NCBI RefSeq assembly: GCF_036090055.1
Contig: NZ_CP107970.1
Location: 5,477,001-5,541,000 of the forward strand
Direction: 5' to 3'
Length of the DNA stretch: 64,000 nucleotides
Source: Nocardioides sp. NBC_00368
GTDB taxonomy: Bacteria; Actinomycetota; Actinomycetes; Propionibacteriales; Nocardioidaceae
The notes below the pieces were generated by a model. That model made no database searches, was not told the DNA's origin, and was given only the letters and a program-made list of their open reading frames with translations. A program made the translations under genes and the position numbers. This document shows, in pieces, positions 28,727 through 37,307 of the stretch. Within the stretch, counting starts at the first letter, position 1; the number at the start of each line of letters is the position of its first letter.

Positions 28727-28749
28727 GGTCGCCTCGGTCGAGATCCCGT

Positions 28750-28784
28750 GGAGCGCTGTACGTACCTGGTACGTACAGCGCTCC
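28750..28784. terminator. Bidirectional terminator after secA
   Basis: Perfect 16-bp arms (28750-28765 and 28769-28784) flank a CTG loop, between convergent secA and the Rv3235-like gene. Only GTTT-level T content follows on either side. Confidence 0.75.
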
Positions 28785-28808
28785 GCGCGTTTCCGGACCG
28801 GCTCCGGA

Positions 28809-29372
28809 CTAGTCGTAGCCCCCGAAGTTGAGCACCGTGCAGATCCAGTTCTCGCCGTTGCGCTCGAAGCGGACCGCGAGCGCCCGCAGACCGGCGCCGA
28901 AGCGGATCGTGACGGTGGCCTCGACGATGTCGTCGGAGACCTCGTAGACGTGGCAGCGGTGGACGCGGGGGCGGACCGGCTGGTTGCGGCCGGTGCCGGG
29001 GTCGTACGCCCCTGAGCGCGCCGTGAGGCTGGCGCGGTATCTCAGCTCCGCGTAGACCTCCTTGGTCGTCCAGCGGACCAGCTGGCTCGCGGGACGGTCG
29101 CCGCCGACGACCTCGGCGGCCTTCTGGGCGAACTGCGGAACCCAGCCGCGCAGATGGCCGTTGGCCGGGACGATCGGGATCGGGGGCGAGAGGTCGCCGT
29201 CCTCGGCGTCGTCCGCCGGATCGTCGCCGCGTGGACGAGGCGGGTCCAGGCGTGGCTGGAGCTCGAAGCCCAACGTTCCTTGCACGTCGGCCAGGGGCAC
29301 TGCTTCATGCGGAGGCCGAGGCGGTCTCGGCTCTTCTCCGGGATCTGGTTCCCGAGACGGTAGAGCGCTCAT
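28809..29372 (-). CDS. Rv3235 family protein (DUF6459)
   Basis: This 187-residue protein of unknown function has a proline-rich disordered first half (about 1-70) and the family C-terminal domain: RVHRCHVYEVSDDIVEATV, FGAGLRALAVRFERNGENW and a terminal ICTVLNFGGYD. The order next to secA matches mycobacteria. The start codon immediately follows AGGAGTTTGCTCCT, a small hairpin that includes the ribosome site. Confidence 0.8.
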   Translation of the reverse strand: MSALPSREPDPGEEPRPPRPPHEAVPLADVQGTLGFELQPRLDPPRPRGDDPADDAEDGDLSPPIPIVPANGHLRGWVPQFAQKAAEVVGGDRPASQLVRWTTKEVYAELRYRASLTARSGAYDPGTGRNQPVRPRVHRCHVYEVSDDIVEATVTIRFGAGLRALAVRFERNGENWICTVLNFGGYD

Positions 29373-29495
29373 AGGAGCAAACTCCTTTCTTCGCAGTCAA
29401 CCACCTCTTACCCGAATCGGTCGGCTCTAAACCGACGGTAACGGAATGGTTCTGCTGTGACGAAAGGAGACAGAAGTGACGAGATCGGCGGAAGC

Positions 29496-29825
29496 CTAGG
29501 TCGCCTGGTCGTCGTAGGGCGGCTTCTCGCCGGCCAGGAGGGGCTTGGGCGCCTTGGCGCGGGCCTCTTCCTCCTCGATGTCGGCGAGGGCTTCCTGGAT
29601 CTGCCTGCTGACGATGCGACGTGGGTCGAGGTCGCGCAGCTCCAGGTCCTGATAGGCGGGCCCGAGCTCTCCGCGCAGGTCGTCTCGCGCGTTGTTGGCC
29701 AGGTTGCGCACCTGGTGGAGGAGGCGGGCGATCTGCCGTGCCATGTCGGGGATCTTGTCCGGTCCGAAGACCAGGATCGCGATCACGACGATGACGGCGA
29801 GCTCCGCGAAGCCGATGCCGAACAC
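29496..29825 (-). CDS. tatB: Twin-arginine translocase subunit TatB
   Basis: This 109-residue protein has the N-terminal helix MFGIGFAELAVIVVIAILVFGPDKIPDMA, where the E8-position acid and FGP hinge are TatA/B hallmarks, followed by an amphipathic helix and a charged tail. TatB forms the signal-binding core with TatC for export of folded proteins. The start is GTG 29823-29825. It lies downstream of mrp on the same strand, as in M. tuberculosis Rv1224-Rv1229c. Confidence 0.92.
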   Translation of the reverse strand: MFGIGFAELAVIVVIAILVFGPDKIPDMARQIARLLHQVRNLANNARDDLRGELGPAYQDLELRDLDPRRIVSRQIQEALADIEEEEARAKAPKPLLAGEKPPYDDQAT

Positions 29826-29842
29826 GCGCCGAACCTACAGGG

Positions 29843-30988
29843 TCAGAGCTTGGAGGTGGGAGTGAGGCCCAGCTGCATGCCCGCCAGCCCGCGTCCGCGG
29901 CCCGAGATCGTACGCGCCACCTCGGCCAGCACCTTGGCGGACTCCGCCGTCGGGTCGGCCTCGACGATCGGCTTGCCCGCGTCGCCCGCCTCGCGCAGCG
30001 TCTGCTCCAGCGGCACCTGGCCGAGCAGCGGCACCTTCGAGCCGAAGCGCTGGGAGAGGGTGTCGGCGACCCGCTGGCCGCCCCCGGAGCCGAAGACCTC
30101 CATCTTGGAGCCGTCGGGCAGGACGAGCCAGGACATGTTCTCCACGACGCCGACGACGCGCTGGTGCATCATCTCGGCCATCGTGCCCGCCCGCTCGGCC
30201 ACCTCGGCGGCGGCCTCCTGCGGAGTGGTGACCACGACGATCTCGGCGTTGGGCAGGTGCTGACCGAGCGAGATCGCCACGTCGCCGGTGCCCGGGGGGA
30301 GGTCGAGCAGCAGCGCGTCGAGGTCGCCCCAGTAGACGTCGGAGAGCATCTGCACCAGGGCCCGGTCGAGCATCGGTCCGCGCCAGGCGACGACCTGGTC
30401 GCGGCGCGGCTTGAGCATCCCGATGGAGATCACCGAGACGCCCGAGGCGGTCGGGACCGGCATGATCAGGTCGTCGACCTGGGTCGGCCGGGAGTCGGCC
30501 ACGCCGAGCATCGCCGGCACCGAGTGGCCGTAGATGTCGGCGTCGACGATGCCGACCTTGAGGCCCTGCTGGGCGAGCGCGACGGCCAGGTTGACCGTGA
30601 CCGACGACTTGCCGACACCGCCCTTGCCCGACGCGATCGCGAAGACCTTGGTCAGCGAGCCCGGCTGGGCGAAGGGGATCTCTCGCTGCGCCTGGCCGCC
30701 GGTGAGCCCGTTGCGCATCTCGGTGCGCTGCTCGTTGGTCATCACGCCCAGCTCGAGCGCGACGCCGGTGACGCCGTCGACCTTCTCGAGCGCCGCAGTG
30801 GTGTCACGGTTGATCGTGTCCTTGAGCGGACAGCCCGCGACGGTCAGCAGCACCTTGACGCTGACGACACCTGCGTCGTCGATCGAGACGGAGTCGACCA
30901 TCCCCAGCTCGGTGATAGGACGTTTGATCTCCGGGTCCTGAACGGTCGCCAGAGCTGCGTTGACACGGTCGAGAAGCGGGCTACTCAC
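29843..30988 (-). CDS. mrp: Mrp/ApbC family Fe-S carrier P-loop ATPase
   Basis: This 381-residue protein has an N-terminal MIP18/DUF59 domain (about 1-90; VQDPEIKRPITELGMV) and a deviant Walker A SGKGGVGKSSV (about 121-131), with DADIYGHSVP, LDLPPGTGD and VVTTPQEAA motifs of the Mrp/NBP35 family. It is thought to load or carry Fe-S clusters. GTG 30986-30988 is chosen over a longer reading because TAGGCT (30997-31002) lies 8 nt before it; this -10 box includes the stop codon of the upstream DUF1003 gene. Confidence 0.92.
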   Translation of the reverse strand: MSSPLLDRVNAALATVQDPEIKRPITELGMVDSVSIDDAGVVSVKVLLTVAGCPLKDTINRDTTAALEKVDGVTGVALELGVMTNEQRTEMRNGLTGGQAQREIPFAQPGSLTKVFAIASGKGGVGKSSVTVNLAVALAQQGLKVGIVDADIYGHSVPAMLGVADSRPTQVDDLIMPVPTASGVSVISIGMLKPRRDQVVAWRGPMLDRALVQMLSDVYWGDLDALLLDLPPGTGDVAISLGQHLPNAEIVVVTTPQEAAAEVAERAGTMAEMMHQRVVGVVENMSWLVLPDGSKMEVFGSGGGQRVADTLSQRFGSKVPLLGQVPLEQTLREAGDAGKPIVEADPTAESAKVLAEVARTISGRGRGLAGMQLGLTPTSKL

Positions 30989-30999
30989 GGTATGCAAGC

Positions 31000-31548
31000 C
31001 TACGTCGTGCGTGGGGACTCTCCCGCATCGCCCGAAGTCTGGTCGATCAGATCGCGGTGTCGGTCGCGCTCGTCGAGCTCCTCGAGGAGCAGGCGGAGCT
31101 CCGAGCGGAGGTAGTCGCGGGTGGCCACCTCGCCGAGCGCCATCCGCAGCGACGCGGTCTCGCGGGCGAGGAACTCCATGTCGGCCTTCGACTGCGAGGC
31201 GATGCGACGGTCCTGCTCGGCGATGGCGCGGTCGCGGTCCTCCTGGCGGTTCTGCGCGAGCAGGATCAGGGGCGCGGCGTAGGAGGCCTGCAGGCTGAGC
31301 GCCAGCGTCAGGAAGATGAAGGGGAACTCGTCGAAGCGCCACTCGCGGGGAGCCAGGATGTTCCAGCTGACCCAGATGACCACGACCATCGTCATCCAGG
31401 CGATGAATCGGGCGGTGCCCATGTAGCGGGCGAAGGCCTCGGCGAAGGAGCCGAAGGCGTCGGCGCGGAAGGTGGGCCGCCGAACCAGGGGGCGGCGCAG
31501 CTCGCGCGGGGTGTCGAGGCGGCCGCGGGCGGCGCGGGTGTCAGCCAC
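31000..31548 (-). CDS. DUF1003 membrane protein
   Basis: This 182-residue protein has two closely spaced helices (about 48-66 and 75-98; FIAWMTMVVVIWVSWN and FIFLTLALSLQASYAAPLIL) followed by the DUF1003 signature LLAQNRQEDRDRAIAEQD and a coiled-coil C-terminus. The function is unknown. Its GTG start overlaps the end of the MgtE-N/CBS gene by 8 bp, and this pair plus mrp is conserved in actinobacteria, which suggests a link to the magnesium-sensing protein upstream. Confidence 0.85.
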   Translation of the reverse strand: MADTRAARGRLDTPRELRRPLVRRPTFRADAFGSFAEAFARYMGTARFIAWMTMVVVIWVSWNILAPREWRFDEFPFIFLTLALSLQASYAAPLILLAQNRQEDRDRAIAEQDRRIASQSKADMEFLARETASLRMALGEVATRDYLRSELRLLLEELDERDRHRDLIDQTSGDAGESPRTT

Positions 31549-32869
31549 GGCGCACCATCTCCGGGGTGATCACCTTGTTGGGACGGGTATCGGGCCTGGT
31601 GTCGGGACGCGGCTCGGTCGCCGACTCCTGGCGGGCGAGGTTCTCACGCCAGTTCTCCGGGAGCAGGTGGTCGAGCAGGTCGTCGACCGTGACCGCGCCG
31701 GCCAGATGGCCGTTCTCGTCGACGACGGGAGCGGCGACCAGGTTGTACGTCGCCAGGTGGGCCGCGACCTGCTCGGTGCTGTCCTCGGGTCGCAGCGGCT
31801 CCAGCGACTCGTCGAGAGCACCCGCGACCAGCGTCGAGGGTGGCTCGCGCAGCAGCCTCTGGATGTGGGCGATGCCGAGGAACTTGCCGGTCGGCGTCTC
31901 CAGCGGCGGGCGGCAGACGTAGACGACGGAAGCCTCGGCGGGGGTGAGGTCGGGGTTGCGGATGAGCGCGAGGGCGTCGGCGATCGTGGCGTCCGGGCCG
32001 ACGATGACCGGCTCGGGGGTCATCATCGAGCCGGCGGTGTCCTCCTCGTAGGACATCAGCCGCAGGACGTCCTTGGCGTCCTCGGGCTGCATCAGCTCGA
32101 GCAGCAGGGTGGCGGTCTCCTCGGGCAGTTCGGCGATGAGGTCGGCGGCGTCGTCGGGCGACATCTCCTCGAGGACGTCGGCGGCACGCTCGGAGTCCAG
32201 GGCCCGCACGATCGCCACCTGGTCGTCCTCGGGAAGCTCCTCGAGGACCTCGGCGAGGCGCTCGTCGTCGAGAGCGGCGATGACCTGGCGCTGACGCTCC
32301 GGTGGCAGCTCGTGGATCATCGTCGCCGCGTCGGCCGGGCGCATCTCGTGGATCGCCTGGACCAGGTGGGTCGCTGCCTGTGTGGGTGAGCGGCGGGCGA
32401 GGCCCTCCACGTCGTCCCACTCGACCACATGGGTCTGGCCGCGGCGGCGCAGCCCCTTGGACGGCTCCTGCACGGCGACCCGGGAGAGCAGCCAGTCGCG
32501 GTTGCGGGCCTGCTCCATGCCGACGTCGTAGACCGTCCCGGACACGCCGCTGGTGCGGATCGTGACCTGGCGGTCGAACATCTGGCCGATGACCAGGGTC
32601 TCGGTGGAACGTTGCTGGAAGCGACGCATGTTGAGCAGGCCCGTGGTGTAGATCTGGCCGGCGTCGATGCTGGTCACCCGGGTCATCGGCACGAAGATGC
32701 GCCGCCGCCCGAACACCTCGACGACCAGACCCAGGACGCGAGGCTGCCGGGCGTCCGACCTGACCGTGACCACGAGATCTCGCACCTTGCCGACCTGCTC
32801 ACCGAGCGGGTCGAAGATCGGAAGGCCGACCAGGCGTGCCGCGTAGACGCGGTTGGGCGAGCTACTCAC
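31541..32869 (-). CDS. MgtE N-domain/CBS protein lacking a transporter domain
   Basis: This 442-residue cytosolic protein has an N-terminal PRC-barrel-like region (about 1-100), a second barrel-like stretch, the MgtE intracellular N domain (about 185-285; LPPERQRQVIAALDDERLAEVLEELPEDDQ repeats), and a CBS pair (about 290-415; MMTPEPVIVGPDATIADAL, VVDENGHLAGAVTVDDLLDHLLP). The five-helix Mg2+ channel of true MgtE is absent. It may be a Mg2+ or nucleotide sensor acting on another protein. The start at 32867-32869 follows TAACGT by 7 nt. Confidence 0.88.
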   Translation of the reverse strand: MSSSPNRVYAARLVGLPIFDPLGEQVGKVRDLVVTVRSDARQPRVLGLVVEVFGRRRIFVPMTRVTSIDAGQIYTTGLLNMRRFQQRSTETLVIGQMFDRQVTIRTSGVSGTVYDVGMEQARNRDWLLSRVAVQEPSKGLRRRGQTHVVEWDDVEGLARRSPTQAATHLVQAIHEMRPADAATMIHELPPERQRQVIAALDDERLAEVLEELPEDDQVAIVRALDSERAADVLEEMSPDDAADLIAELPEETATLLLELMQPEDAKDVLRLMSYEEDTAGSMMTPEPVIVGPDATIADALALIRNPDLTPAEASVVYVCRPPLETPTGKFLGIAHIQRLLREPPSTLVAGALDESLEPLRPEDSTEQVAAHLATYNLVAAPVVDENGHLAGAVTVDDLLDHLLPENWRENLARQESATEPRPDTRPDTRPNKVITPEMVRRG

Positions 32870-32876
32870 GCCGCCA

Positions 32877-32882
32877 ACGTTA
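32877..32882 (-). promoter_or_regulatory. -10 box (TAACGT) of the MgtE-N/CBS operon
   Basis: TAACGT on the minus strand, 7 nt before the GTG start. It likely drives the MgtE-N/CBS, DUF1003 and mrp group. Confidence 0.5.
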
Positions 32883-33058
32883 TGACATGTTCCCCAGTAG
32901 ATCGTTTCGGCGCTCACGCGGTGGCGTGGAACCTGAATTCGATGATCTATCCGAACTCGCGCCGGAGCGGAACCGCAGATCTGGCTGAGGCCTGTGTTAC
33001 AAAAGTTGTCTATGTGGCCAGCGTGACCGGTCGCCACCGCTGAGAGGGGCCCTGACGG

Positions 33059-34456
33059 ATGCGTACACAACCTCATCCCGCGTCTGGCGGGGCCCGGGTG
33101 ACCAGGGCCCTGCTCTCGTCGGGCCTCGTCGTCGCCATCCTCGGCGGCGCGCTCGTCGCCGTGCGTGACTCGACCGCTCCGGCCCCGACAGAGCTGGAGT
33201 CTGTCGCCTACTCGCCGACGCGCTATCGGATGGTGCAGGCGAACATCAAGGCCAGCATGGGCACGGCGAGGTTCAAGCGGGACGTACGCAAGGTCGTCGG
33301 CACCGCTCCCGACTTCATCACCTACAACGAGGTGAACGGCCGCCGGACCGCGGATCTCGAGCCGGGGCGCTACCGCGTGTGGCGCAAGGGCGGCGACTCC
33401 TACAGGTCGGCGACGGCGGTCGCCTGGGACAACGACAAGTGGTCTGCGGCCTCGAAGGGCATCCACCAGATCAGCAACAAGCGCGGCAAGCCTGCCGACC
33501 AGCGGCTGCACTGGGGGATCAGGTACGCCAACTGGGTCACCCTCGAGAACCGGGCGACCGGCCGCAACGTGTCGGTGGTCGCGGTGCACTTCGCGCCCAA
33601 GTCGAAGTACTACGGCGATCTGGTCCGTCCTTCTGCCCGTGCGCTGAACGTGCTCGTCAAGGCCCTCGCCCGACGCGGCCCGGTGGTCGTCGGTGGCGAT
33701 CTGAACGTGCAGTACGACGGCTCGCGCTACCCGCGCGACATCTTCGCCGAGCAGCACCTGGTCCCGACCTACGACGTCACCGAGCAGGCGCCGGTCACGC
33801 ACCGCCGGACATCGACCATCGACTACGTGCTGGCCCGTGGGATCGCGCGGTTCGCCACCGGCAACCAGCGGGCATTCGGTCTCGAGTCGGACCACAACGC
33901 GGTCCGGGTCGACTTCTCGCCGCTTCCGGTCACCTCGACGGAGGGGTCCGCCCGGGTCGGCTTCGGGCCGGGCGTCGTGGTCACCGACCCCGGACTGAGT
34001 GTCGCCGAGGAGCAGAGCGTGCTGCGTACGGTGCTGAAGTCGGTCAACAGTGCCCGGCGGGGCCAGGTCGTCCACCTGGCCACCCGTGCCCTTACCAACG
34101 GCAGGGTGGTCCGGGCGCTGAAGCGGGCCAAGTCCCGCGGGGTGCGGGTCCAGGTCGTCACCGCGGAGCGGACCACGACCGACGAGATGCGTTCGCTGCA
34201 GCGCGTCCTCGGCAAGGACGTGGACGAGGGCAGCTGGGCCGTCCCGCGCCCGCGCGGCTACGACCGTGCGGGCCTGCGTGCGACCGTGCTGCTGATCAGC
34301 CGGACGGGTGTCACCCCGGCGTTCGCCTTCAGCTCCAGCACCCAGATGTCCGCCCTGGCCGGAGCCGGGAAGAGGACGGGCTACGTGAGCGTCAGCAAGG
34401 CGTCGTACGACAAGCTCTTCAAGCCGTTCTTCTCGTCAGTCGGACGGCGGGTCTGA
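33059..34456 (+). CDS. Secreted endonuclease/exonuclease/phosphatase protein fused to a PLD-like domain
   Basis: This 465-residue protein has a signal peptide or anchor (about 15-37). Residues ~57-285 form an EEP-fold domain: MVQANIK, ITYNEVNGRRT, VVAVHFAP, VVGGDLNVQYDG and ESDHNAVRVDF, which supply the usual metal and catalytic Asn, Glu, Asp and His residues. Residues ~310-460 look like a phospholipase D-type half (VLRTVLKSVNSARRGQVVHLATRAL, RALKRAKSRGVRVQVV), but the HxKxxxxD motif is missing. It may cleave extracellular nucleic acid or phosphodiesters. The ATG start is preferred; the ribosome site is weak. Confidence 0.75.
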   Translation: MRTQPHPASGGARVTRALLSSGLVVAILGGALVAVRDSTAPAPTELESVAYSPTRYRMVQANIKASMGTARFKRDVRKVVGTAPDFITYNEVNGRRTADLEPGRYRVWRKGGDSYRSATAVAWDNDKWSAASKGIHQISNKRGKPADQRLHWGIRYANWVTLENRATGRNVSVVAVHFAPKSKYYGDLVRPSARALNVLVKALARRGPVVVGGDLNVQYDGSRYPRDIFAEQHLVPTYDVTEQAPVTHRRTSTIDYVLARGIARFATGNQRAFGLESDHNAVRVDFSPLPVTSTEGSARVGFGPGVVVTDPGLSVAEEQSVLRTVLKSVNSARRGQVVHLATRALTNGRVVRALKRAKSRGVRVQVVTAERTTTDEMRSLQRVLGKDVDEGSWAVPRPRGYDRAGLRATVLLISRTGVTPAFAFSSSTQMSALAGAGKRTGYVSVSKASYDKLFKPFFSSVGRRV

Positions 34457-34499
34457 GCATCGTAGGATCGCGGTGTGGCGGGTGTCACCTGTCGCTGGT

Positions 34500-34517
34500 G
34501 GTTACCGATTGGTAACC
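34500..34517. promoter_or_regulatory. Palindromic operator upstream of acyl-CoA dehydrogenase
   Basis: GGTTACC-GATT-GGTAACC is a perfect 7-bp inverted repeat. A near-identical site with the same 4-bp spacing precedes the MaoC gene (38242-38259). Confidence 0.6.
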
Positions 34518-34591
34518 TGCCGCAGTGACGTCAGCGTGGTCCCGACGGGTCTGAACGACGCGTCCCCGACCACCGAGATTAGGAGTAGAGC

Positions 34592-35785
34592 ATGGGTCGC
34601 CTTGCCGAGACCGAGGGTCTCACCGACATTCAGGAAGAGATCCTGAAGACCGTTCGTCAGTTCGTGGACGAGAAGGTCATCCCGGTGGCCCAGGAGCTGG
34701 AGCACGCCGATGAGTATCCGACCGAGATCGTGGAGGGGCTCAAGGAGCTGGGCATCTTCGGTCTGATGATCCCGGAGGAGTACGGCGGTCTGGGCGAGTC
34801 GCTGCTGACGTACGCGCTGTGTGTCGAGGAGATCGCGCGCGGCTGGATGTCGGTCTCGGGTGTGATCAACACGCACTTCATCGTGGCCTACATGCTGATG
34901 CAGCACGGCACCGAGGAGCAGAAGCAGAAGTACCTGCCGCGCATGGCGACCGGCGAGGTACGCGGCGCGTTCTCGATGTCCGAGCCCGGCCTCGGCTCCG
35001 ACGTGTCCGCGGTGTCGACCAAGGCGACCAAGCAGGCCGACGGGTCCTACGAGATCACCGGCCAGAAGATGTGGCTGACCAACGGTGGCTCCTCCACCCT
35101 GGTCGCGGTGCTGACCAAGACCGACGAGGGCGCCGAGAGCGTCTACAAGAACATGACCACCTTCCTGGTGGAGAAGACCCCGGGCTTCGGCGAGACCGCC
35201 CAGGGCGTCACGGTGCCCGGCAAGATCGACAAGATGGGCTACAAGGGCATCGACACGACCGAGATGATCTTCGAGGGTCACAAGATCTCGGCCGACCAGA
35301 TCCTCGGTGGGGTGCCCGGCAAGGGCTTCTTCCAGATGATGGACGGCGTCGAGGTCGGCCGCGTCAACGTCGCCGCCCGCGCCTGTGGCCTGGCGATCCG
35401 TGGCTTCGAGCTCGGCATCGCCTACTCCCAGCAGCGCCAGACCTTCGGCAAGAAGATCGCCGAGCACCAGGCCATCCTGTTCCGCCTCGCGGAGATGGGC
35501 ACCAAGGTCGAGGTCTCCCACAACATGATGGTCCGCGCCGCCCGGTTGAAGGACACCGGCAAGCGCATGGACGTCGAGGCCGGGATGGCCAAGATGGTCG
35601 CCTCCGAGTACGCCAACGAGGTCGTCGAGGACTCCTTCCGCATCCACGGCGGCTACGGCTACTCCAAGGAGTACGAGATCGAGCGGCTCATGCGCGAGGT
35701 CAAGTTCATGCTCATCGGTGAGGGCACCAGCGACATCCAGAAGATGATCATCGGCCGCAGCCTCCTCAAGGACTACAAGTCCTGA
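34592..35785 (+). CDS. Acyl-CoA dehydrogenase
   Basis: This 397-residue FAD enzyme introduces the alpha-beta double bond in acyl-CoA. It has the three-domain ACAD layout: an N-terminal helical part, a middle barrel with FSMSEPGLGSDVSAV and KMWLTNGGSS, and a C-terminal helical bundle with RQTFGKKIAEHQAI and the end IHGGYGYSKEYEIERLMREVKF followed by GEGTSDIQ. The catalytic base is expected at E in LIGEGTSD or the equivalent position. Chain-length specificity cannot be read. The operator shared with the MaoC gene suggests a common regulator. Confidence 0.92.
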   Translation: MGRLAETEGLTDIQEEILKTVRQFVDEKVIPVAQELEHADEYPTEIVEGLKELGIFGLMIPEEYGGLGESLLTYALCVEEIARGWMSVSGVINTHFIVAYMLMQHGTEEQKQKYLPRMATGEVRGAFSMSEPGLGSDVSAVSTKATKQADGSYEITGQKMWLTNGGSSTLVAVLTKTDEGAESVYKNMTTFLVEKTPGFGETAQGVTVPGKIDKMGYKGIDTTEMIFEGHKISADQILGGVPGKGFFQMMDGVEVGRVNVAARACGLAIRGFELGIAYSQQRQTFGKKIAEHQAILFRLAEMGTKVEVSHNMMVRAARLKDTGKRMDVEAGMAKMVASEYANEVVEDSFRIHGGYGYSKEYEIERLMREVKFMLIGEGTSDIQKMIIGRSLLKDYKS

Positions 35786-35808
35786 CCCGCGAGCTCGACG
35801 TCGCCGCG

Positions 35809-35845
35809 ACGACCCTGCCGAAACCCATGGTCTCGGTGGGGTCGT
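35809..35845 (+). terminator. Terminator after acyl-CoA dehydrogenase
   Basis: A 13-bp stem with two G-T pairs (35809-35821 with 35833-35845) is followed by a T-rich stretch. Confidence 0.6.
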
Positions 35846-35903
35846 TGTCGTAGGTTGGTCTTTACCCGAGCAACGACTCGGCAACGCCGATGGAGGGCGA
35901 GCG

Positions 35904-36074
35904 ATGACCAACGACGATCTCAAGGCCAAGATGCGCGAGGCGCTGGAGAAGAAGAACAACCAGGACCACGCACATGCCGAGAGCGCCGGGGCCAAGGAGA
36001 AGGCGCACGGGTCCGAGGTTGTCGGCGGTGCGCCGAAGATGCACCGCCGCAAGGCGGGTGGCGGCGGGTCCTGA
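35904..36074 (+). CDS. DUF5302 small protein
   Basis: This 56-residue hydrophilic protein has a charged helical N-terminus (MTNDDLKAKMREALEKKNN), a low-complexity His/Ala/Gly middle and a basic end, APKMHRRKAGGGGS. This is the DUF5302 pattern common in actinobacteria; the function is unknown. A GGAGGGCGA ribosome site precedes the ATG by a good distance. The gene lies between the acyl-CoA dehydrogenase terminator and the sulfotransferase gene. Confidence 0.75.
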   Translation: MTNDDLKAKMREALEKKNNQDHAHAESAGAKEKAHGSEVVGGAPKMHRRKAGGGGS

Positions 36075-36130
36075 CGCTACGATGCCCCCTCGGGGGTGTC
36101 AGGTCGGGCTGGTCGAGAGGTAACGAGAAG

Positions 36131-37282
36131 TTGGCGCGCCGGGTAGTGCTCCATGTCGGGGCGATGAAGTCTGGGACGACGTATCTGCAGGGTGCCCTGT
36201 ACAAGAACAAGGCGCTCCTGGCCGAGCGCGGCTTCTTGGTCCCCGGTGCGCGCTGGCGCAACCAGATCGAGGCCGTCCTCGACGTGAAGGGCCGCCGCAC
36301 CCACCCGGAGGGCGACTCGGTCGCCGGTGCCTGGGACCACCTGGTCGCCGAGGTCGACGCGTGGGACGGCACCGCACTGATCTCGGTCGAGCTGCTCGCC
36401 CCGGCGACCCCGGAGACGGTCGAGCGGGTGGCGACGAGCTTCAAGGGCGTGACGCCCGAGCTGGTCCTCTCCCTGCGCGACATCAACCGGCAGATCCCGT
36501 CGATGTGGCAGGAGCTCATCCAGAACGGCATGGACTGGACCTGGGCAGAGTTCCTCACCGCGGTCAACAGGAGCCGGCCGGGCTCCTCCGAGCGCCGCCA
36601 CTCCAAGCCCGGCAAACGGTTCTGGTCCGAGCAGGACATGGTCGCCATCGCCCGGCGCTGGGGCCAGGCGGGCCCGCTTCACCTGGTCACCGTGCCGCCT
36701 CCGGGCAGCCCGGCGACGCTGCTGCTGGAGCGTTTCGGGGCGGCGATGGGCTTCGACCCCGCGGGAATGAAGAGCCCGCCACCGAAGAACACCTCCCTCG
36801 GTGCCGCGACCGTCGAGGTCCTGCGGTGCCTCAACGCCGAGCTGGACCGGCGCGGCCTGGCCTACCCGGCTGCGATGGGCCTGCGCAAGCACGTCCTCGG
36901 CAAGCGCCTGATGCCGGCGCTCACGGTCGACGACCCGCGCATCGGGCTCGAGCCGCCGCGCTGGACGCAGGCGTTCACCCGCGACCTGGCCGCGGAGCTC
37001 CGCGGTCTGGACGCCACCATCCACGGGGATCTCGACGACCTGGCCCCCGTGGACGTACGCGGGATCGACCCGCGCAAGGTCACCGACACGCAGGTCCGAG
37101 ACGCCGCCGTGGCTTCGTACGCGGCGCTGCGTACGGATCTCGACAAGAAGCTCGCCGACCCGACCATTCCTGGTGAGGCCATCGACCCGGGGGAGGGCCG
37201 CAAGGCTCCGGCGCGCGCCGTCTCCGCCCTGGCCGACCTCGTCGAGTGGTCCGTCCGGCGAGAGGAGCTGGTCCGTACGTAG
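36131..37282 (+). CDS. Sulfotransferase-like protein
   Basis: This 383-residue protein opens with VVLHVGAMKSGTTYLQ (about 5-20), the PAPS 5'-phosphosulfate-binding loop of sulfotransferases, and has a 3'-phosphate region LVLSLRDINRQIPSMWQE near 115. The acceptor is unknown; the glycosyltransferase gene 25 bp downstream suggests an envelope or exported glycan. TTG 36131 is chosen, with GAGAGG upstream; a longer reading would cross the DUF5302 gene. The C-terminal ~150 residues are family-specific helices. Confidence 0.72.
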   Translation: MARRVVLHVGAMKSGTTYLQGALYKNKALLAERGFLVPGARWRNQIEAVLDVKGRRTHPEGDSVAGAWDHLVAEVDAWDGTALISVELLAPATPETVERVATSFKGVTPELVLSLRDINRQIPSMWQELIQNGMDWTWAEFLTAVNRSRPGSSERRHSKPGKRFWSEQDMVAIARRWGQAGPLHLVTVPPPGSPATLLLERFGAAMGFDPAGMKSPPPKNTSLGAATVEVLRCLNAELDRRGLAYPAAMGLRKHVLGKRLMPALTVDDPRIGLEPPRWTQAFTRDLAAELRGLDATIHGDLDDLAPVDVRGIDPRKVTDTQVRDAAVASYAALRTDLDKKLADPTIPGEAIDPGEGRKAPARAVSALADLVEWSVRREELVRT

Positions 37283-37307
37283 GGCCTCAACACATCGGGG
37301 GAATTCT

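Noticed and set aside
29457..30263. Plus-strand frame over tatB and mrp
   Set aside because: It is the antisense shadow of two clearly recognised minus-strand genes.
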